A DNA stretch of 64,000 bases from Aureobasidium sp. EXF-3400 (GCA_024195585.1 SWBL01000202.1:28465-92464); one strand, 5' to 3'; shown: positions 47,669-59,535, counted from the stretch's first letter. The notes: generated by a model not told the origin, from the letters alone. Program-made: numbers and translations.

Positions 47669-48832
47669 CTAACCCTGCTGCCAAAGCTTGGTGTGCTTTC
47701 CCTCGATACTGACACTGTCCATCTCTTGTATCTCTTCGTCTGTCAGTCTCCACCCAAATGCTTGACTGTTGCTCTTGGCCTGATCGAGGTTCCTGATGCC
47801 AACAACCGGATTGACGCCCTTGCTGATGTTGTAGTTGAGCGCTACAGCTGCCATAGGGACACCGCGCTTCTCTGCAATCCTCTGTACCACGCCGAGCGTG
47901 TCTTGAATATCCTTCATGGGGTACGAGCTGAAACGGTATGTCTTTGGTGGCTCCTTCTCAGGTGTATACTTTCCAGTCAACCGACCCTGTGCCAGTGACG
48001 AGTATGACTGGAACTGAATGCCGTTCTCACGGCATGCTCTCAGCATACCCTCGGTTTCAGGAAGACGCCGCATGACATGGTACTCGCACTGGTTCATCTC
48101 GAGGGGAACGTCGTACTTCGCAAGCTCTTCCTTCATCTCCAACATGTCTTCTTTGCTGTAGTTGGCGACAGCAACCACCTTGCAAAGTCCCTCGTCCACG
48201 CATTGTGCCATCCCCTTGGCGACCTGCTTGATGCTGCCGGGATGGATAGGTCCGTGGACCATGTAGATGTCCATGAAGTCCAGCTTCATGCGCTCAAGTG
48301 ACCCCTTGAGCATCTTGTATGGTGCGGATGCTGGCGTGAAGATATTTGTGAAGTTGTCGGGGACAACGTAGTACTTGGTCTGCATGACGAATCGATCGCG
48401 AGGCATGCCGCTAACAAGCTCACCACAGATTCTTTCACTCTCGCCAGAACCGTAGGCTTGAGCCGTGTCGATGTCTACAAGTAACATTGTCAGGGCTGAC
48501 GCTCATCATTCCATGTCGAACAGCCACTTACAGGTGAGGTCGTTATCGACGAGATACTTCCAAGCCTCATCTAGGCCTGCGCGCTCTTTTGGGTCCCAGT
48601 GCCACGTTGCCTTGTCTCCCCATGACCATGCTCCAATAGACATCCATGGAATCTGAACATCGTGCTTCTTACCCTTCAGGGTGATACGTGTCGAGGTTTG
48701 AGGGACGAATGACTGAGGTAGGACTGCGGCCATGCCATCGAACGATGGATCGACCTTGTTAGGCGTGTCAGAGTGAAAGCCCTCGGTAGCTGAGAAGCCA
48801 ACGCTCAACGCGGCTTGGAGTATGTGCTGCAT
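47669..48832 (-). CDS. Aldo-keto reductase
   Basis: Exons 48832-48532 and 48474-47669 (57-nt intron) encode 368 residues. The catalytic tetrad can be placed at Asp103 and Tyr108 (IDTAQAYG), Lys134 (MQTKYY) and His174 (YMVHGP). The intron splits the codon just before IDTAQAY and splicing restores it. GRLTGKY, and then VNPVVGIRNLDQAKSNSQAFGW near the C-terminus, are the usual NADPH-binding segments. The enzyme should reduce a carbonyl with NADPH in the cytosol; substrate unknown. A TATA-like TATATA at about 48910-48920 lies some 80 nt upstream of the start on the minus strand. Confidence 0.88.
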
Positions 48833-49439
48833 GGTCTTCGTCCTTTGTCGTGTGTAGTTTGAGGTGAGAAACAAGACTTACGAGAAATATACCGGTTGTA
48901 GCGACCTACTATGTGTATATATACCTTTTGTCTCCTAGGCTACGTAGCTGCTTCAGCGCGAGAACGAATTGTCATGAAATCACCCTCCAACGTCCGAATG
49001 ACCCGGCATTGAGGGCGGGTGTGCCAGATGCTCCAATGAGGTGCTGACGGAGAATTTTCGCAGACAATTGTCACGTCCTTCCATCATGGTGATGAAGTAG
49101 AGATGACGATATGTGAATTCACCGTACTACCTCTGCAGGGTCACGTTCATGCATGCCCTTCGGAGATATCGTTTTCGCAATTGATCCGTGAGCCAGCTTA
49201 TTGTTGGTCTCGCATTCGTATGCGGTACCACGTTTCTTGACGACAAAGCGAAGATTGAGAGAAGGTGGTGCTGGTGGTGAAGTTGAGCTTGAGGAAGAAA
49301 CTCCGAGGTCAAAGCTCGAGAAGTCGCGTCTCCAAGGCGCGTCATGCTGCAGCCTACCAACCATTTCATCTCAAGCTTGAATACATCATCCAAAAAACAA
49401 ATCGCGAAATTTACGGTATTGGTCTTGGAGGGGTATACG
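48833..49439. other. Divergent intergenic region upstream of the aldo-keto reductase
   Basis: These 607 nt hold the reductase promoter, with a TATATATA string near 48910-48920. An 81-codon minus-strand frame (49119-49364) has no features and is not accepted. Confidence 0.4.
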
Positions 49440-50365
49440 ATGTCTGATAATGAACCTTGGAGGATTATCAGACCAAGCGCGCCAGCGTCTGCTGGTCAGG
49501 ATCCTCTTTCTGAGGCTTTTAAAAGTGCAGTAAATGCCTTTGGCTGGCCAGATAGAATGGGAAACTACGTCGACGCTTCATACTCGTCTACTACTATGGC
49601 GAAGCATCGCCTTCAGCATACCTCCCCAGAACACCGATAGTTCGGAGTCACCCTGGAACTCCTGAGCAAAGTCGTACGGCAGCAATTCCCACTATCGACC
49701 AACAAAGCTCGTCAAACGTGACTGGTGCTGCTCACCAACAGTCTCCATCTCGAAACCAGACTATTGCCCCAGCCACAGGGCCGCGAGATCGTACTCTACA
49801 CGCACAAGTGACTGAATCGACGGTACATCCAACTACAGGGCAACAGCGCACGGTGCAACAGCCAACCAGTCCTTCGGTGATCTTCAGCAATGCCAGGCAG
49901 GGTCCTCCGTCAAAGAGAAGGCGAGTCACTGGTACAGGGTCTATACCGAGGGAAACACCAACTCTGCCACCTACTCCTGTGAACATAGGTCTTGTCCGAG
50001 GGACCGAGAATTGGCTAAGTGGCTGCATCCTCATATTTTCCGGACATCTTAGACTCTTTGATGCCTGGGGTCGTCACCAGCCACGGCAATTTCAGAATCT
50101 CCAGGTTTGGTACAACTACCACACGGAGATCGACCGGGCACGCCAGATTTTTTTCCTGGGTAAGGCCAATGATAGACTCTTCGAAGTTTCAAGAATGGAG
50201 GCGGATCAGAAATATTGGTGCATCGCTGGAGAAGGACATGCGCATCCTGAAGACCATCCTGGTAAACTCGACAGATGGAGAGGCAAGACCAATCTGTGGG
50301 CGTGGGACCAGGCAAAAATCAACAAGGAACTGGGTGAATTGGAGGAGAGCTCCTTGCATAGATAG
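49440..50365 (+). CDS. Hypothetical protein, exon structure or integrity unresolved
   Basis: The ATG at 49440 opens a frame (MSDNEPWRIIRPSAPASAG...) that stops at 49640. A second protein-like frame begins after a stop at 49553 and continues to 50365. It reads YYYGEASPSAYLPRTPIVRSHPGTPEQS and later PPSKRRRV, GTENWLSGCILIFSGHLRLFDAWG, ADQKYWCIAGEGHAHPEDHPGKLDRW. The two must be joined between about 49525 and 49630. Candidate introns (for example 49525-49616 or 49586-49629) keep frame but have poor donors, so a frameshift in a decaying gene or an assembly error is also possible. The C-terminal part is rich in aromatic residues and looks folded. I do not recognise it. Confidence 0.45.
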
Positions 50366-51156
50366 GGAATGTGTAGAGGTCTAGTGCACGAAACAGCACA
50401 GTTGTTGGTACGGAGTGTAACGCTTGTTGACATCTTTCCAACATACCCCAACACTAAATAGGCATGTGAGATTGACCCCAAAGGCGAGGTCGGGGTCGAT
50501 TGGAGACGCAGATCCCGGCACCGGGTTGCTACGAGATAAGCTTTCGAGCATCAAGCAAAGGAAATCCAACAACCAGGTCTCTCTGTATCTTTTACCAAAT
50601 GCCCAGCATCGCATTGCGACGCTTCATTGTCTACTCGAGTAAGGGGAAGCCTTTTTTCACCCTCGCCATAGCTCAATAGTATTGCGTGACGCGAATCTTT
50701 CATAGAAACACGGTATTTCCAAGCCATGGTGCAAAGAAACCAACCCGAAAGCGGAATAAAGCGGGTCTCAACCTTGATGACCAAAACAAGAAACTGCCTT
50801 CGGCCACCAATAAATTTGCCAGAAAGCCGGCGCGGCCAGAAAATAGACGGAGAGAACAGAGTAAAGAGGAAATTTTCTAAGCAGGCTTGCGTGTACATGT
50901 ACAGTCATAGTGGGTGTTTTAGAGGAAGTAGGCCCGGCAGAACAATAGATAAGGCGCAACAAGTCATCTCCGACGGCAGCCAGGATAAAGAAACAAAAGG
51001 AAAATCGCAGTACATATATCACTTATCGCGTTATCCCGGTATACAGCTGCTGCCGCGACCCCTCCCCACAAGAGTCATCGTTTCCGCCATTGATTAGAGT
51101 TGGCCCCCATTTCTTACTTTCCATCTCTCATCTCAATCCACCACATTGTTGCGACA
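50366..51156. other. Intergenic, upstream of the DUF1275 gene
   Basis: About 790 nt with no supported gene. Short open frames on both strands show no features. It holds the promoter of the DUF1275 gene. Confidence 0.45.
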
Positions 51157-52187
51157 ATGCCGCAAGAAGCAAAAGCAACCGCCGACGACGCATCACCGTC
51201 GTCCAAGCCGTCTCCTGAGGTTCTGAATGTCGGAAAACCTGGTTACTTCTCGCGGCGACGACTCTTGGGGCCTGTTGACAAAGAATATGGAGATGCTGTG
51301 TTGCTGGTGCACTCATTTGTGACTGGTCTGGTTGATGCGGCCTCATTCGCCAATTGGGGTGTCTTTGTGGGAATGCAAACTGGTGAGTTTTGATTCTTTC
51401 TCTCTATATCGAGCAAAATACAACCCTATCGATCGGAAAAAGGAAATGGAAGAAATCAACGAGTCAATTCATGCATACCACCACGGTAGACTCTGGTTTC
51501 TACTCTACCCCTTTCACTCTCATGCATATGTCTGTTTCATCGACTTGATCTAACATATTTCCAGGAAACACTGTCATTCTCGGTCTCTCAACTGCTGGAT
51601 TACCGGATAACCCTCACGCATGGACAACTACACTCGTCTCTCTAGCCTCCTTCCTCATTGGCGCCTTCCTCACCTTCCGAGCCACTTCGCTTGTCGCACC
51701 AAAAGGCATTGCGAGCAATCGTTTCTGGCTCGGCACAGTTTTCCTCATCCAAGCTCTCCTCATCGTCATCTCCGCCGCCATAGTCAGCGCAAACCTCGTC
51801 CCTCACAATCGCCCCGGCTATCCTGATGACGAGCACAAAACCGGCGTCATCAGCAATATCCTCATCGTTAGCTTGTTCCCTCCTCTCGGTTTCCAATCTG
51901 GCATGCAGATTGCCACTAGTCGCTTGTTGGGTTATAATGAGTTACCGGTTAATGTGTTGACGAGTACTTATTGTGATCTTATGGGCGATGCTAAGTTGTT
52001 TGCTTTGCATAACGTCAAGAGGAATAGGAGAGCTGCAGCTGTGGTACTTTTGTTTGGGGGTGCTGTTATCAGTGGATGGCTCATGCGTAGTCGTGGTGGT
52101 TTGCAGAGTGTGTTGTGGCTTGCTGCTGGCATCAAGTTGTTGGCTGCGCTGTTCACGTTTACTCTCCATCCTGGGAAGCATGATTGA
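51157..52187 (+). CDS. DUF1275 (YoaK-type) membrane protein
   Basis: Exons 51157-51382 and 51565-52187 encode 282 residues; the 182-nt intron is long for this genome. The DUF1275 pattern is visible: VHSFVTGLVDAASFANWGVFVGMQTGNTVILGLSTAG, with the TGN at the splice junction; later FPPLGFQSGMQIATSRLLGYNELPVNVLTSTYCDLMGD. About six membrane helices are evident. The N-terminal 40 residues are soluble and Ser/Lys-rich. The family is widespread in bacteria and fungi, its transport or sensing role is unproven, and I infer nothing more specific. The start chosen is the ATG directly before PQEAKATADD; an in-frame ATG 19 codons earlier is in leader-like sequence. Confidence 0.85.
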
Positions 52188-52863
52188 AGTGGCTGAGTCA
52201 ATCTTGGAGGTGTCGATAAATCCGTTCGAGGAGGCTTTATGCATAATGAAGAGACCGATCGTTCCGTGCTATCAGGGCTGTGAGGTATGAACTGTGCGTG
52301 GAGGTTGCTGCAGTTGGATACATATAGAGAATAATGTTATATAAGAACCAAAAGTCCAGTTAGATACACGGAGAGAACATCAGAGAATCGCCTTATTGTT
52401 TTCGAACCATCAAAGCACATGACTGAGACCAGGACATTCATCTGAACGCTATCACAGCAAAGCGAAAAGAACACGCGAATGTATAACTTAGGAAGACACA
52501 ATCTGGGTTGGCGAGGCCTCCCCCTTCTGACATCCATAGGTCGGCTCTCTGGCGCTACAACAGCGGTCAACGCGTATGGGTTTTGTCGCATCGATCTTGT
52601 TTCTGATCATTGACAGAGGGTCAATCCTCTCCATGAGAAGCTCTACTTTAGCTCTCATCTATTACTCGGACATCACGCTCTTACGCGAGGGTTTGTTGTC
52701 TGCCAATAACGAGGAGGTGGGCGAGATATGAACGGTCAACATGAGTGTCTGATCGGATTGGTGAGCTTGTGCTCAGCAAGAGCGGGTTGGTCTTGTCATT
52801 ATTCATTATCAAGTTCTGCCAGTCAGAGCTGCATCGCTGAAAACCTTGGAGTGTGGTAGGCTT
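52188..52863. other. Convergent 3' interval
   Basis: These 676 nt lie between convergent stops. No gene or strong repeat is seen. Confidence 0.45.
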
Positions 52864-53231
52864 TCATCGTAAGAGACGGACTTTTGACAACTGCTCGTTT
52901 TGGCGTTGAGTCTTTGGTGGGCCTTCGTTCAAGATCCTGTCCAGACCGAGATCACGCCAGGCAGGTTCTTGCTGACGCTGAGTAGCTCTCTGAATTCCGA
53001 ATGCAGCATGCTGCTCGGGGACAACATCATCTTCGTCATCAGGATTCAAGGGCTGATGTTGAGGTGGCACGTAAATCTCTTCGTGCGGCAGATGGGTGCG
53101 ATTGAAGTCTTCTAGAAGATCTGCATGGTGGCTGCGATGCAGATGGATGTAGGTGTGTGATGAGTCTTTGGTCTGGAAGAGACAGGTGAGGATTTATCAT
53201 CATGACTTTGTATCTCTCAGTAACTCACCAT
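52864..53231 (-). CDS. 103-residue protein of unknown function; start codon alone in exon 1
   Basis: The coding part of exon 1 is just the ATG (53231-53229). It is followed by a 56-nt intron with GTGAGT donor and TTCCAG acceptor, then exon 2 (53172-52864). The product is soluble and rich in His, Asp and Gln: TKDSSHTYIHLHRSHHADLLEDFNRTHLPHEEIYVPPQHQPLNPDDEDDVVPEQH, then a basic C-terminus. Without the split start no upstream ATG exists in the frame, so the frame's conservation up to the acceptor supports the model. No domain is recognised. It is divergent from RPS29 across 325 nt, which could mean shared strong expression. Confidence 0.6.
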
Positions 53232-53556
53232 GATAAGGACTGTTCACTTTTTGTTAAGATAATATTTGCGTTCAGATATTGGTAAAGTCATGAGTTGTGA
53301 ACGGGGTGAGTAAACAACCCCGGATCGCAGTGAACTGAAAGTGGCTAGCGTGCCAAGGCGAAGCGAAGAATCGCACCTTCGCAATCGAAATCCAAAATTC
53401 GGACGCTCCTTCAACCCAGCGACGACAACCAGCACAACCGTACGACTTCAAGTGTGTATCTCTCTTCGCCCGCATCGCAATCGCAGAAAAGAACTCATCT
53501 AACAAGCGCTTTTTCTTGTCTCCAGGACCTTTTACGGCAACCCATCCACCGCAACC
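53232..53556. promoter_or_regulatory. Divergent promoter between the 103-residue protein and RPS29 genes
   Basis: The divergent starts are 325 nt apart. The RPS29 leader side is pyrimidine-rich near the start, as is common for fungal ribosomal protein genes. Confidence 0.4.
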
Positions 53557-53969
53557 ATGTCTCACGAATCTGTCTGGTACTCGCGTCCTCGCACCTACGG
53601 CAAGGGCAGCAGAGAATGGTGCGTTAACATCCTACGGTCCTTGTCGCATTCTTGAGGAGCACTCGAGAGAAAGAGGAGGAACATACTGGTGTCGTGCGCG
53701 CACACGAGCGAGGGGATCACAATCGAAGAAGAGGACATCTGGCTGACGCTCTATTTTTTCTACAGCCGCGTCTGCACCCACCCCGCTGGTCTCATCCGCA
53801 AGTACGGCCTGAACATCTGCCGTCAGTGCTTCCGTGAGAAGTCCACCGACATTGGTTTCATCAAGGTACGCATTTACAAATCCGCGCATTTCCGTGCCAG
53901 AACCGCAACCGACATGCGCTCTGGAGTCATCACCTGTCGGAGGCTAACACACAGCCGCAGCACCGCTAA
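53557..53969 (+). CDS. RPS29: 40S ribosomal protein S29 (uS14)
   Basis: Exons 53557-53618, 53766-53865 and 53961-53969 encode exactly 56 residues, the length of S29 in yeast and human. The protein reads [20 protein letters not shown], then [19 protein letters not shown] and DIGFIKHR. Cys21, Cys24, Cys39 and Cys42 form the zinc-binding site. The last coding exon is only nine bases (His-Arg-stop). Introns of 147 and 95 nt are longer than in neighbours, as is usual for fungal ribosomal protein genes. The protein sits in the head of the 40S subunit near the mRNA channel. No box C/D or H/ACA snoRNA was seen in the first intron. Confidence 0.93.
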
Positions 53970-55942
53970 ATGCAACGCCCCAATTGTTGGGTCTACCGTC
54001 GTCGCACGTCAAGCGAAGGAGGATGAGTTGATCATGGCAGGAGTCTCGGGTGGTGCTTGCAACGCAATATTACATGGGTTCAATGGCTCTTACTATCGGA
54101 CATGGAATGAAGCTCGTCCTCTGCTCGCAGACCAACGAAAAAAGTCAAAAGCTGTTTCTTGTCGTCCTAACGAAATCATTGTGTTGATGTTGATGAAATA
54201 TTTGTGCCACTTTTCCCTTGCAGTATGCTGTATGATGAACAACATCTGCCCCTTGCATCTCGTAGTCGTGTTTAGACGGCATGCACCTCGAATATGTCCC
54301 GCTGCAGTCTTGCGAGGCTGTGCCCTAGTCAAGTGATATGGCAGAGCTGCAAGGTCACGCCAAGTTCCCCATGTTTCCTTGCCTAACACCCCGGCGGCAT
54401 ACAGGAGCAAAGGGACCAATATAGAAACAATATTGGTTATGTACGTTTTCTCGAACGCGGTTCCCCCTTCTCTGATAATGATCATGACATCGGTGGTCGT
54501 ACAGATCGTGTTGTGACATTTGATCCAATTACCTGTCACTCTACTGAAGCTCTCAATTCGGAACACGGAACGAATGCGAGTCAAGGGAAGTGGACAGCCG
54601 AGGAAGCGATGGAAAAGGAGATTGCATGTACAATTCTTGCTTGTGCAGATGCTTTCAGCTCACCTTCGACCTCGTCTGAGTTGTATCTCTGCAGATGGAA
54701 ACCCTATGAATTAGCCTGTACAAGAAGATTGGCGCTTTCCGAGGATAGGCATAGCATGAATGTTTAGCGAGTCATGGGAGGACAGACAAGAGGAAGAGTC
54801 AAATCATGGGGGAAAGCAAGAAGAACAGACCAGGAAGTGAATGACATGAGCATCATATTGGCTAAGAGGTGACAACGTCCAACGAAGCAGGTATACTATT
54901 GCTCTTACCGTGCGAAGCAATGGAAGCAACTCATGCATCTCGGTTTCCAGATGGCCGTGGACGGTGTTGGTTGCGGGTCAAGTGGCAACGGCGAGTAGCC
55001 ATGTCGAGGCTCAGCTAATCGGAAGAAGAAGGCATCAGGTTTTAGCTGGACTCTGGTGGTGGGCGAGACTCGGGAGCTAAGCCAATAATGCTCATGCCTA
55101 GGAGCAGCAAGCCGGCCGTTGCAAAATGAAGCCAACGGGCAGCAGCGGGAATGGTGTAAAATTCATAGAGGTGAAGGAGTGAGGAAACGGGCGCGTCTTG
55201 GATGAGATCTGAGTACATGGCTAGAAACATACGACCGAGCAGAGGTATGAGACCGAAGCAGAGACAAGAGCAGGGAGAAGTCGCCGAGATGAGCATTGGG
55301 TATGCAAGCGGACAGGCGCAGAGTTCCCCTGGGCAGTTTGATGAAGAGCAACATGAATAGAGTTGGGTGCTCACAGATTGCAGCTCCACCCAGACCACAG
55401 GCCGTTTGCCGAGCCAGTCAGATTGCTAGTCGCAGCGTCCGGGCGTTTTGGGTCGACTCCAGCACCTCGTCCATCTCCCCCGTGCAGCCTCTCCCACTAT
55501 CGTCGTCCATCGTGCATTGTGCAGCCTCTCCCAGCTCAATCTCTCCTCGACGGCCAGACATCAATTCTATCTCCTCCACCTCGCCCATCTCTAGTCCGTC
55601 GACCTCGTCGCTCACGCCTTCTGTCTTCTGGTCGAGAGAGCGCCCGTCCGACGTGTCCCCATCTGTGCCGATCTGACCCTGCCCGACCAACCAAACACGC
55701 TCCCAGAGCCCGCGCCTGATTGCTGACCTGCACCTCGCACCGCCGACTCTTGTCGCTGTCGCTCACCCTCCCTTCTCGTGAGCTCCGCACTTTTTGCACC
55801 AAAAGTCAACGTCCTCTTGTCGCTGCTGCCCACGTCGCCGCCGGATCATCCTAGCTTCGCCTGTGACCCTCGACACGACCGCGTCACTCATTCGCCAATC
55901 TCTCTACCGCTTCTCTCCATTCGCATATAAAACTCTACAGCC
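53970..55942. other. Gene-poor interval upstream of the Gbeta gene
   Basis: About 2 kb without a confident gene. A minus-strand frame at 55042-55398 is described separately. From about 55480 on the plus strand is C/T-rich and resembles the long leader of the Gbeta gene; a leader intron is possible. Confidence 0.45.
55042..55398 (-). CDS. Possible small membrane protein (doubtful)
   Basis: An open frame of 118 codons ends in LLHLYEFYTIPAAARWLHFATAGLLLLGMSIIGLAPESRPPPESS, which has one convincing hydrophobic helix and a Pro/Ser tail and looks protein-like. The N-terminal half is less convincing and contains possible donor and acceptor sites, so the true gene may begin elsewhere or use several exons. 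No family is recognised. It overlaps the presumed leader of the Gbeta gene on the opposite strand. Confidence 0.25.
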   Translation of the reverse strand: MVWVELQSVSTQLYSCCSSSNCPGELCACPLAYPMLISATSPCSCLCFGLIPLLGRMFLAMYSDLIQDAPVSSLLHLYEFYTIPAAARWLHFATAGLLLLGMSIIGLAPESRPPPESS

Positions 55943-57209
55943 ATGGCCGACGGAAGCGCAGAATCCATTCAGCAGAAGATCTCAATTGCTCGCAGAGATG
56001 CAGAAGCCCTCAAGGACCGCATAAAGAAGAAGAAGGACGAGCTCGCCGACACAACGCGTAAGTTCACCCTCAGCTCTCCACTCATCACTTCTCTAATCCT
56101 CTACCACAGTCCGCGATGTCGCTCGCCAACGCACAGAGGCTCTTCCCCGCCTCCAGATGAAGACCAAGCGCACCCTCAAGGGCCATCTCGCAAAGATTTA
56201 CGCCATGCACTGGTCTACCGACCGAAGGCATCTCGTCTCGGCTTCGCAGGACGGCAAGCTCATCATCTGGGACGCCTACAGCACAAACAAGGTCCACGCC
56301 ATCCCTCTCAGATCCTCGTGGGTCATGACTTGTGCCTACGCTCCTAGTGGCAACTACGTCGCTTGTGGTGGTCTCGACAACATCTGTTCCATCTACAACC
56401 TCTCCGCCCGCGACGGTCCCACTCGTGTCGCTAGAGAACTTTCCGGCCATTCCGGTTATCTTTCCTGCTGTCGCTTCATCAACGACCGCCGCATTCTGAC
56501 ATCTTCCGGTGACATGACCTGTGTGCTCTGGGATATTGAGACTGGCCAGAAGCTGCAAGAGTTCGCCGACCATCTCGGCGATGTCATGAGCTTGAGTGTC
56601 AACCCTCTCGATAACAACCAATTCGTTTCCGGTGCTTGCGACGCCTTCGCAAAGCTTTGGGATATTAGACAGCAAAAGTGTGTCCAGACTTTCGCTGCCC
56701 ACGACTCGGACATCAACGCCATTCAGTTCTTCCCCAACGGAAACGCCTTCGGTACTGGTTCCGACGATGCTTCTTGCCGTCTTTTCGATATTCGCGCCGA
56801 CAGAGAACTGCAGAGCTACACTGTACGTTCCCACAAATATATGTTGAGACGCGACATGACTGACTTTACTCCTCTAGATTGGCGAGCCCGTCTGCGGTAT
56901 TACCTCCGTGGCCTTCTCCGTTTCTGGTAGACTTTTGTTCGCTGGTTACGATGACTTTGAGTGCAAGGTATGTGGTGATTTTTCTGAATTGTTAACGCAA
57001 TGTACTGATTTTTGCTAGGTCTGGGACACTCTTCGTGGTGAGAGAGTCGGTACGTTGCAAGGTCACGACAACCGTGTCAGCTGTTTGGGCGTCAGCAACG
57101 ATGCTCTTTCGCTCTGCACAGGTTCTTGGGACTCGATGGTAAGCACTCTGACTACAAAACTTGTCTGTCAATTACTAACATCTTCGTGCAGCTCCGCATC
57201 TGGGCATAA
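55943..57209 (+). CDS. Heterotrimeric G-protein beta subunit
   Basis: Exons 55943-56057, 56110-56822, 56878-56967, 57019-57138 and 57192-57209 encode 351 residues. The N-terminus ([34 protein letters not shown]) is the coiled coil that binds the gamma subunit. Seven WD repeats follow, beginning [38 protein letters not shown] and ending [31 protein letters not shown]. The last coding exon is 18 nt (LRIWA-stop). It corresponds to SfaD of Aspergillus and GNB-1 of Neurospora, which with gamma regulate adenylate cyclase, development and vegetative growth at the membrane. The next gene on the same strand encodes a phosducin-like protein. Confidence 0.95.
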
Positions 57210-58667
57210 TGATACTATCTTCAGTCGAGCCCCGCCAACTTCCTAATTTTCCATCAACGTCGCCACCATCTGTCTCTGTTCAGTCAACGGAACATGCAAC
57301 CCCCACCATCAAAACGGACAAACGATACAACCGAAGGGCATGTGCCACGCAGACTACGCCTTGACCGCAACACCGTGGCCTATCTTCACTTCATACTCTG
57401 CAGGAGCAGAGTCTTTTTTACCAAGGATTACAGGACAGAAGGAGGATAACCTTTGTTCCCTCGTTCTTTCCTTCTTCTTGAATCGTACAAGTTTCATAAT
57501 GGAGGTCTTGTGTACTCGAATGTGCGCGACAGCAAGCCTCTACCTGGATCGGGGTGGTTGTTCTGATGTTTAATTCTCTTCTTCTCGCACTTTGTCTTTC
57601 ACAGGCGTCTTACCCATAGCAGATCCCCCCTGGTTGTCAATTTCTCTTCCGTTCCGGACTTTGGGTCAAAGGCAGAGAGCTGCTGCGCATGGAGCTAAAA
57701 GGAGAAAAAGTGCTGCGACGGATCCTCTCTGCTCTTCCTCGGTTTTCTTTCACCCAAGCACACCTCCCACGTTTCCCCGTCGTCAATTTCCTTTTGTTGT
57801 TTTATAGCGGTTGTTTCCCTCTTTGCGAAGGACGCAAGTGCGTGGAGCTCATCCATGCGTGCATTCTTCGTAGTGTACTTTTCCTTCCGACTCATTTGAG
57901 CAGATACCAGAAATAATTCCTTTCTTCCTTGATCGAATCAGACATGCAACATGTAGTGAGCAAGGCAGGATGCTTGTAACCAAGACGGTCTTGTAATTGA
58001 TGTCTTGTTTTGAAACTTGTACAAACATATTATGAGCTTGAAACACAATTGAAGCGAAACTCTCACGGTCGTGTTTGGAAAGTAGGATGGGCTGCCATTT
58101 GCGGTGTGGGTGAGGACAGATTAGCAAGGACTTTGGACCAAAGGTGGGCGTTTCACATGCTTCTAGCTTTGGTGCGGACCGTGCTGGTTTGATATCGAGG
58201 TGGTCTGTCCATCGTGGAGCAGCCAAAGGATGCGGATTCAAGGATTTGTTGCAGCATGGTTTGACAGGACGAGTGGCTTTTTGAGTATGGAAAGTGTGCT
58301 CAGAAGGCCTTGTTTGAGTGTGCATCGAGAAGTTCCTGAATCTTTGACATGTTCTATGTGCGCTGTGGCTGCCCCTTAAATCCCAAACGCCTTTGCATCA
58401 CCGCAGAGGTATATCTTCTGCTCGACGAACTTTCATCTGGATCAAACTACTTTTTCAAGACTCTTGCTCTATTCAACTTCGACTCTATTCATCCGCTTCT
58501 TGCACATTTTCACGATCAAAACCCACACATCACTCCACGATAGACCCTTGATAGACCCTTCAGCCTGCACGGTCCATCCCTCATCATCATCAGCAGCAAC
58601 ACGGCGATCATTCGACCTGTCACATTCGCAACAAATACAGAAGACACACCTTCACACACACGCAATC
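57210..58667. other. Interval between Gbeta and phosducin-like genes
   Basis: About 1.46 kb hold the Gbeta 3' UTR and the phosducin-like promoter. A 158-codon minus-strand frame (57849-58325) has no features and is not accepted as a gene. Confidence 0.45.
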
Positions 58668-59535
58668 ATGACTACAGCACAAGAGGAATATAACGAGCTT
58701 ATGCGCGACAAGTCTCGCCGCACCCATCACCCAGAAGACGATAACGAGTCGATTCCTTCAGAAAACGATGACCTCCTCTCCGACTTTGACGACGAACCCT
58801 CGGCTCTGCCCAACCTACCCTCAAGAGACCACGTCCCGCGAAACAAGTCATACTCCAACACAGGGCCTAAGGGTGTCATCGCCGATGCTCAGGCATTCGA
58901 GGCTGCACGCAGGGAGCGCAACTCATCACCGAAGGCCGGCACACAAAACTATGCATACACACCGAACGTCGCCAGGCTGAGTCTGGACGGCCGAAGCAAG
59001 GGTAGCCAGAGTGGAAGCGACATCGAGAGCGAAGACGAGTTCATGGCTGAGTGGAGGCAAAAGAGGTTGAACCAGCTGAATTCGAACGGACGCCAGGCGA
59101 GCAACAGTATCGGCCAGCCCCGTAGTCGCGCAACATATGGCGGTCTTGTAACAGTAGATGGTGAAGGCTATCTGGATGCCGTGGATCGCAGTCCTTCCAA
59201 TACCGTCGTTGTTGTCTTCATCTACGACGATTCGTCAGAGGTCAGCTACATGGTCGAGGACTGCATGCGCCAACTGGCTCGCAAGCACAAGACGACACGC
59301 TTTGTCAAGATGCACTATCTCGATGCTGAGATGGAGCCTGCTGGTGTACCTGCTGTCCTGGCATACCGTGGCGGCGACAAGTTCGCAGGTCTTGTGCCTG
59401 TCGTCGATGAGATCCCTGACGATGCCGACCTCAGTGCTGTCACTCTCGAGAACCTTTTCCAAAAGTATGTGTTACAACTTCCAGTTCCTCACTCGATCCC
59501 TGACTAACCCCTTTTTCAGACACCAGATCCTATAA
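58668..59535 (+). CDS. Phosducin-like protein (Gbeta-gamma chaperone, PhnA type)
   Basis: Exons 58668-59464 and 59520-59535 (55-nt intron) encode 270 residues; the second exon is only 16 nt (completing Lys, then HQIL-stop). The N-terminus (TTAQEEYNELMRDKSRR) and an acidic Ser-rich part precede a thioredoxin-like domain at about 150-265: NTVVVVFIYDDSSEVSYMVEDCMRQLARKH, then TRFVKMHYLDAEMEPAGVPAVLAYRGGDKFAGLVPVVDEI. In Aspergillus nidulans PhnA is required for Gbeta-gamma function, and the family delivers Gbeta from the CCT chaperonin to gamma. Its position directly downstream of the Gbeta gene fits that partnership. I chose the ATG at 58668; upstream in-frame sequence is leader-like. Confidence 0.88.

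Noticed and set aside
53619..53765. Possible intronic snoRNA in RPS29 intron 1
   Set aside because: No paired C and D boxes or H/ACA hairpins were found by eye.
54093..54584. 163-codon minus-strand frame
   Set aside because: No domain or intron support; overlaps the region just after RPS29 and has a random-like composition.
57849..58325. 158-codon minus-strand frame downstream of Gbeta
   Set aside because: No recognised features, lies in the 3' region between two well-supported plus-strand genes.
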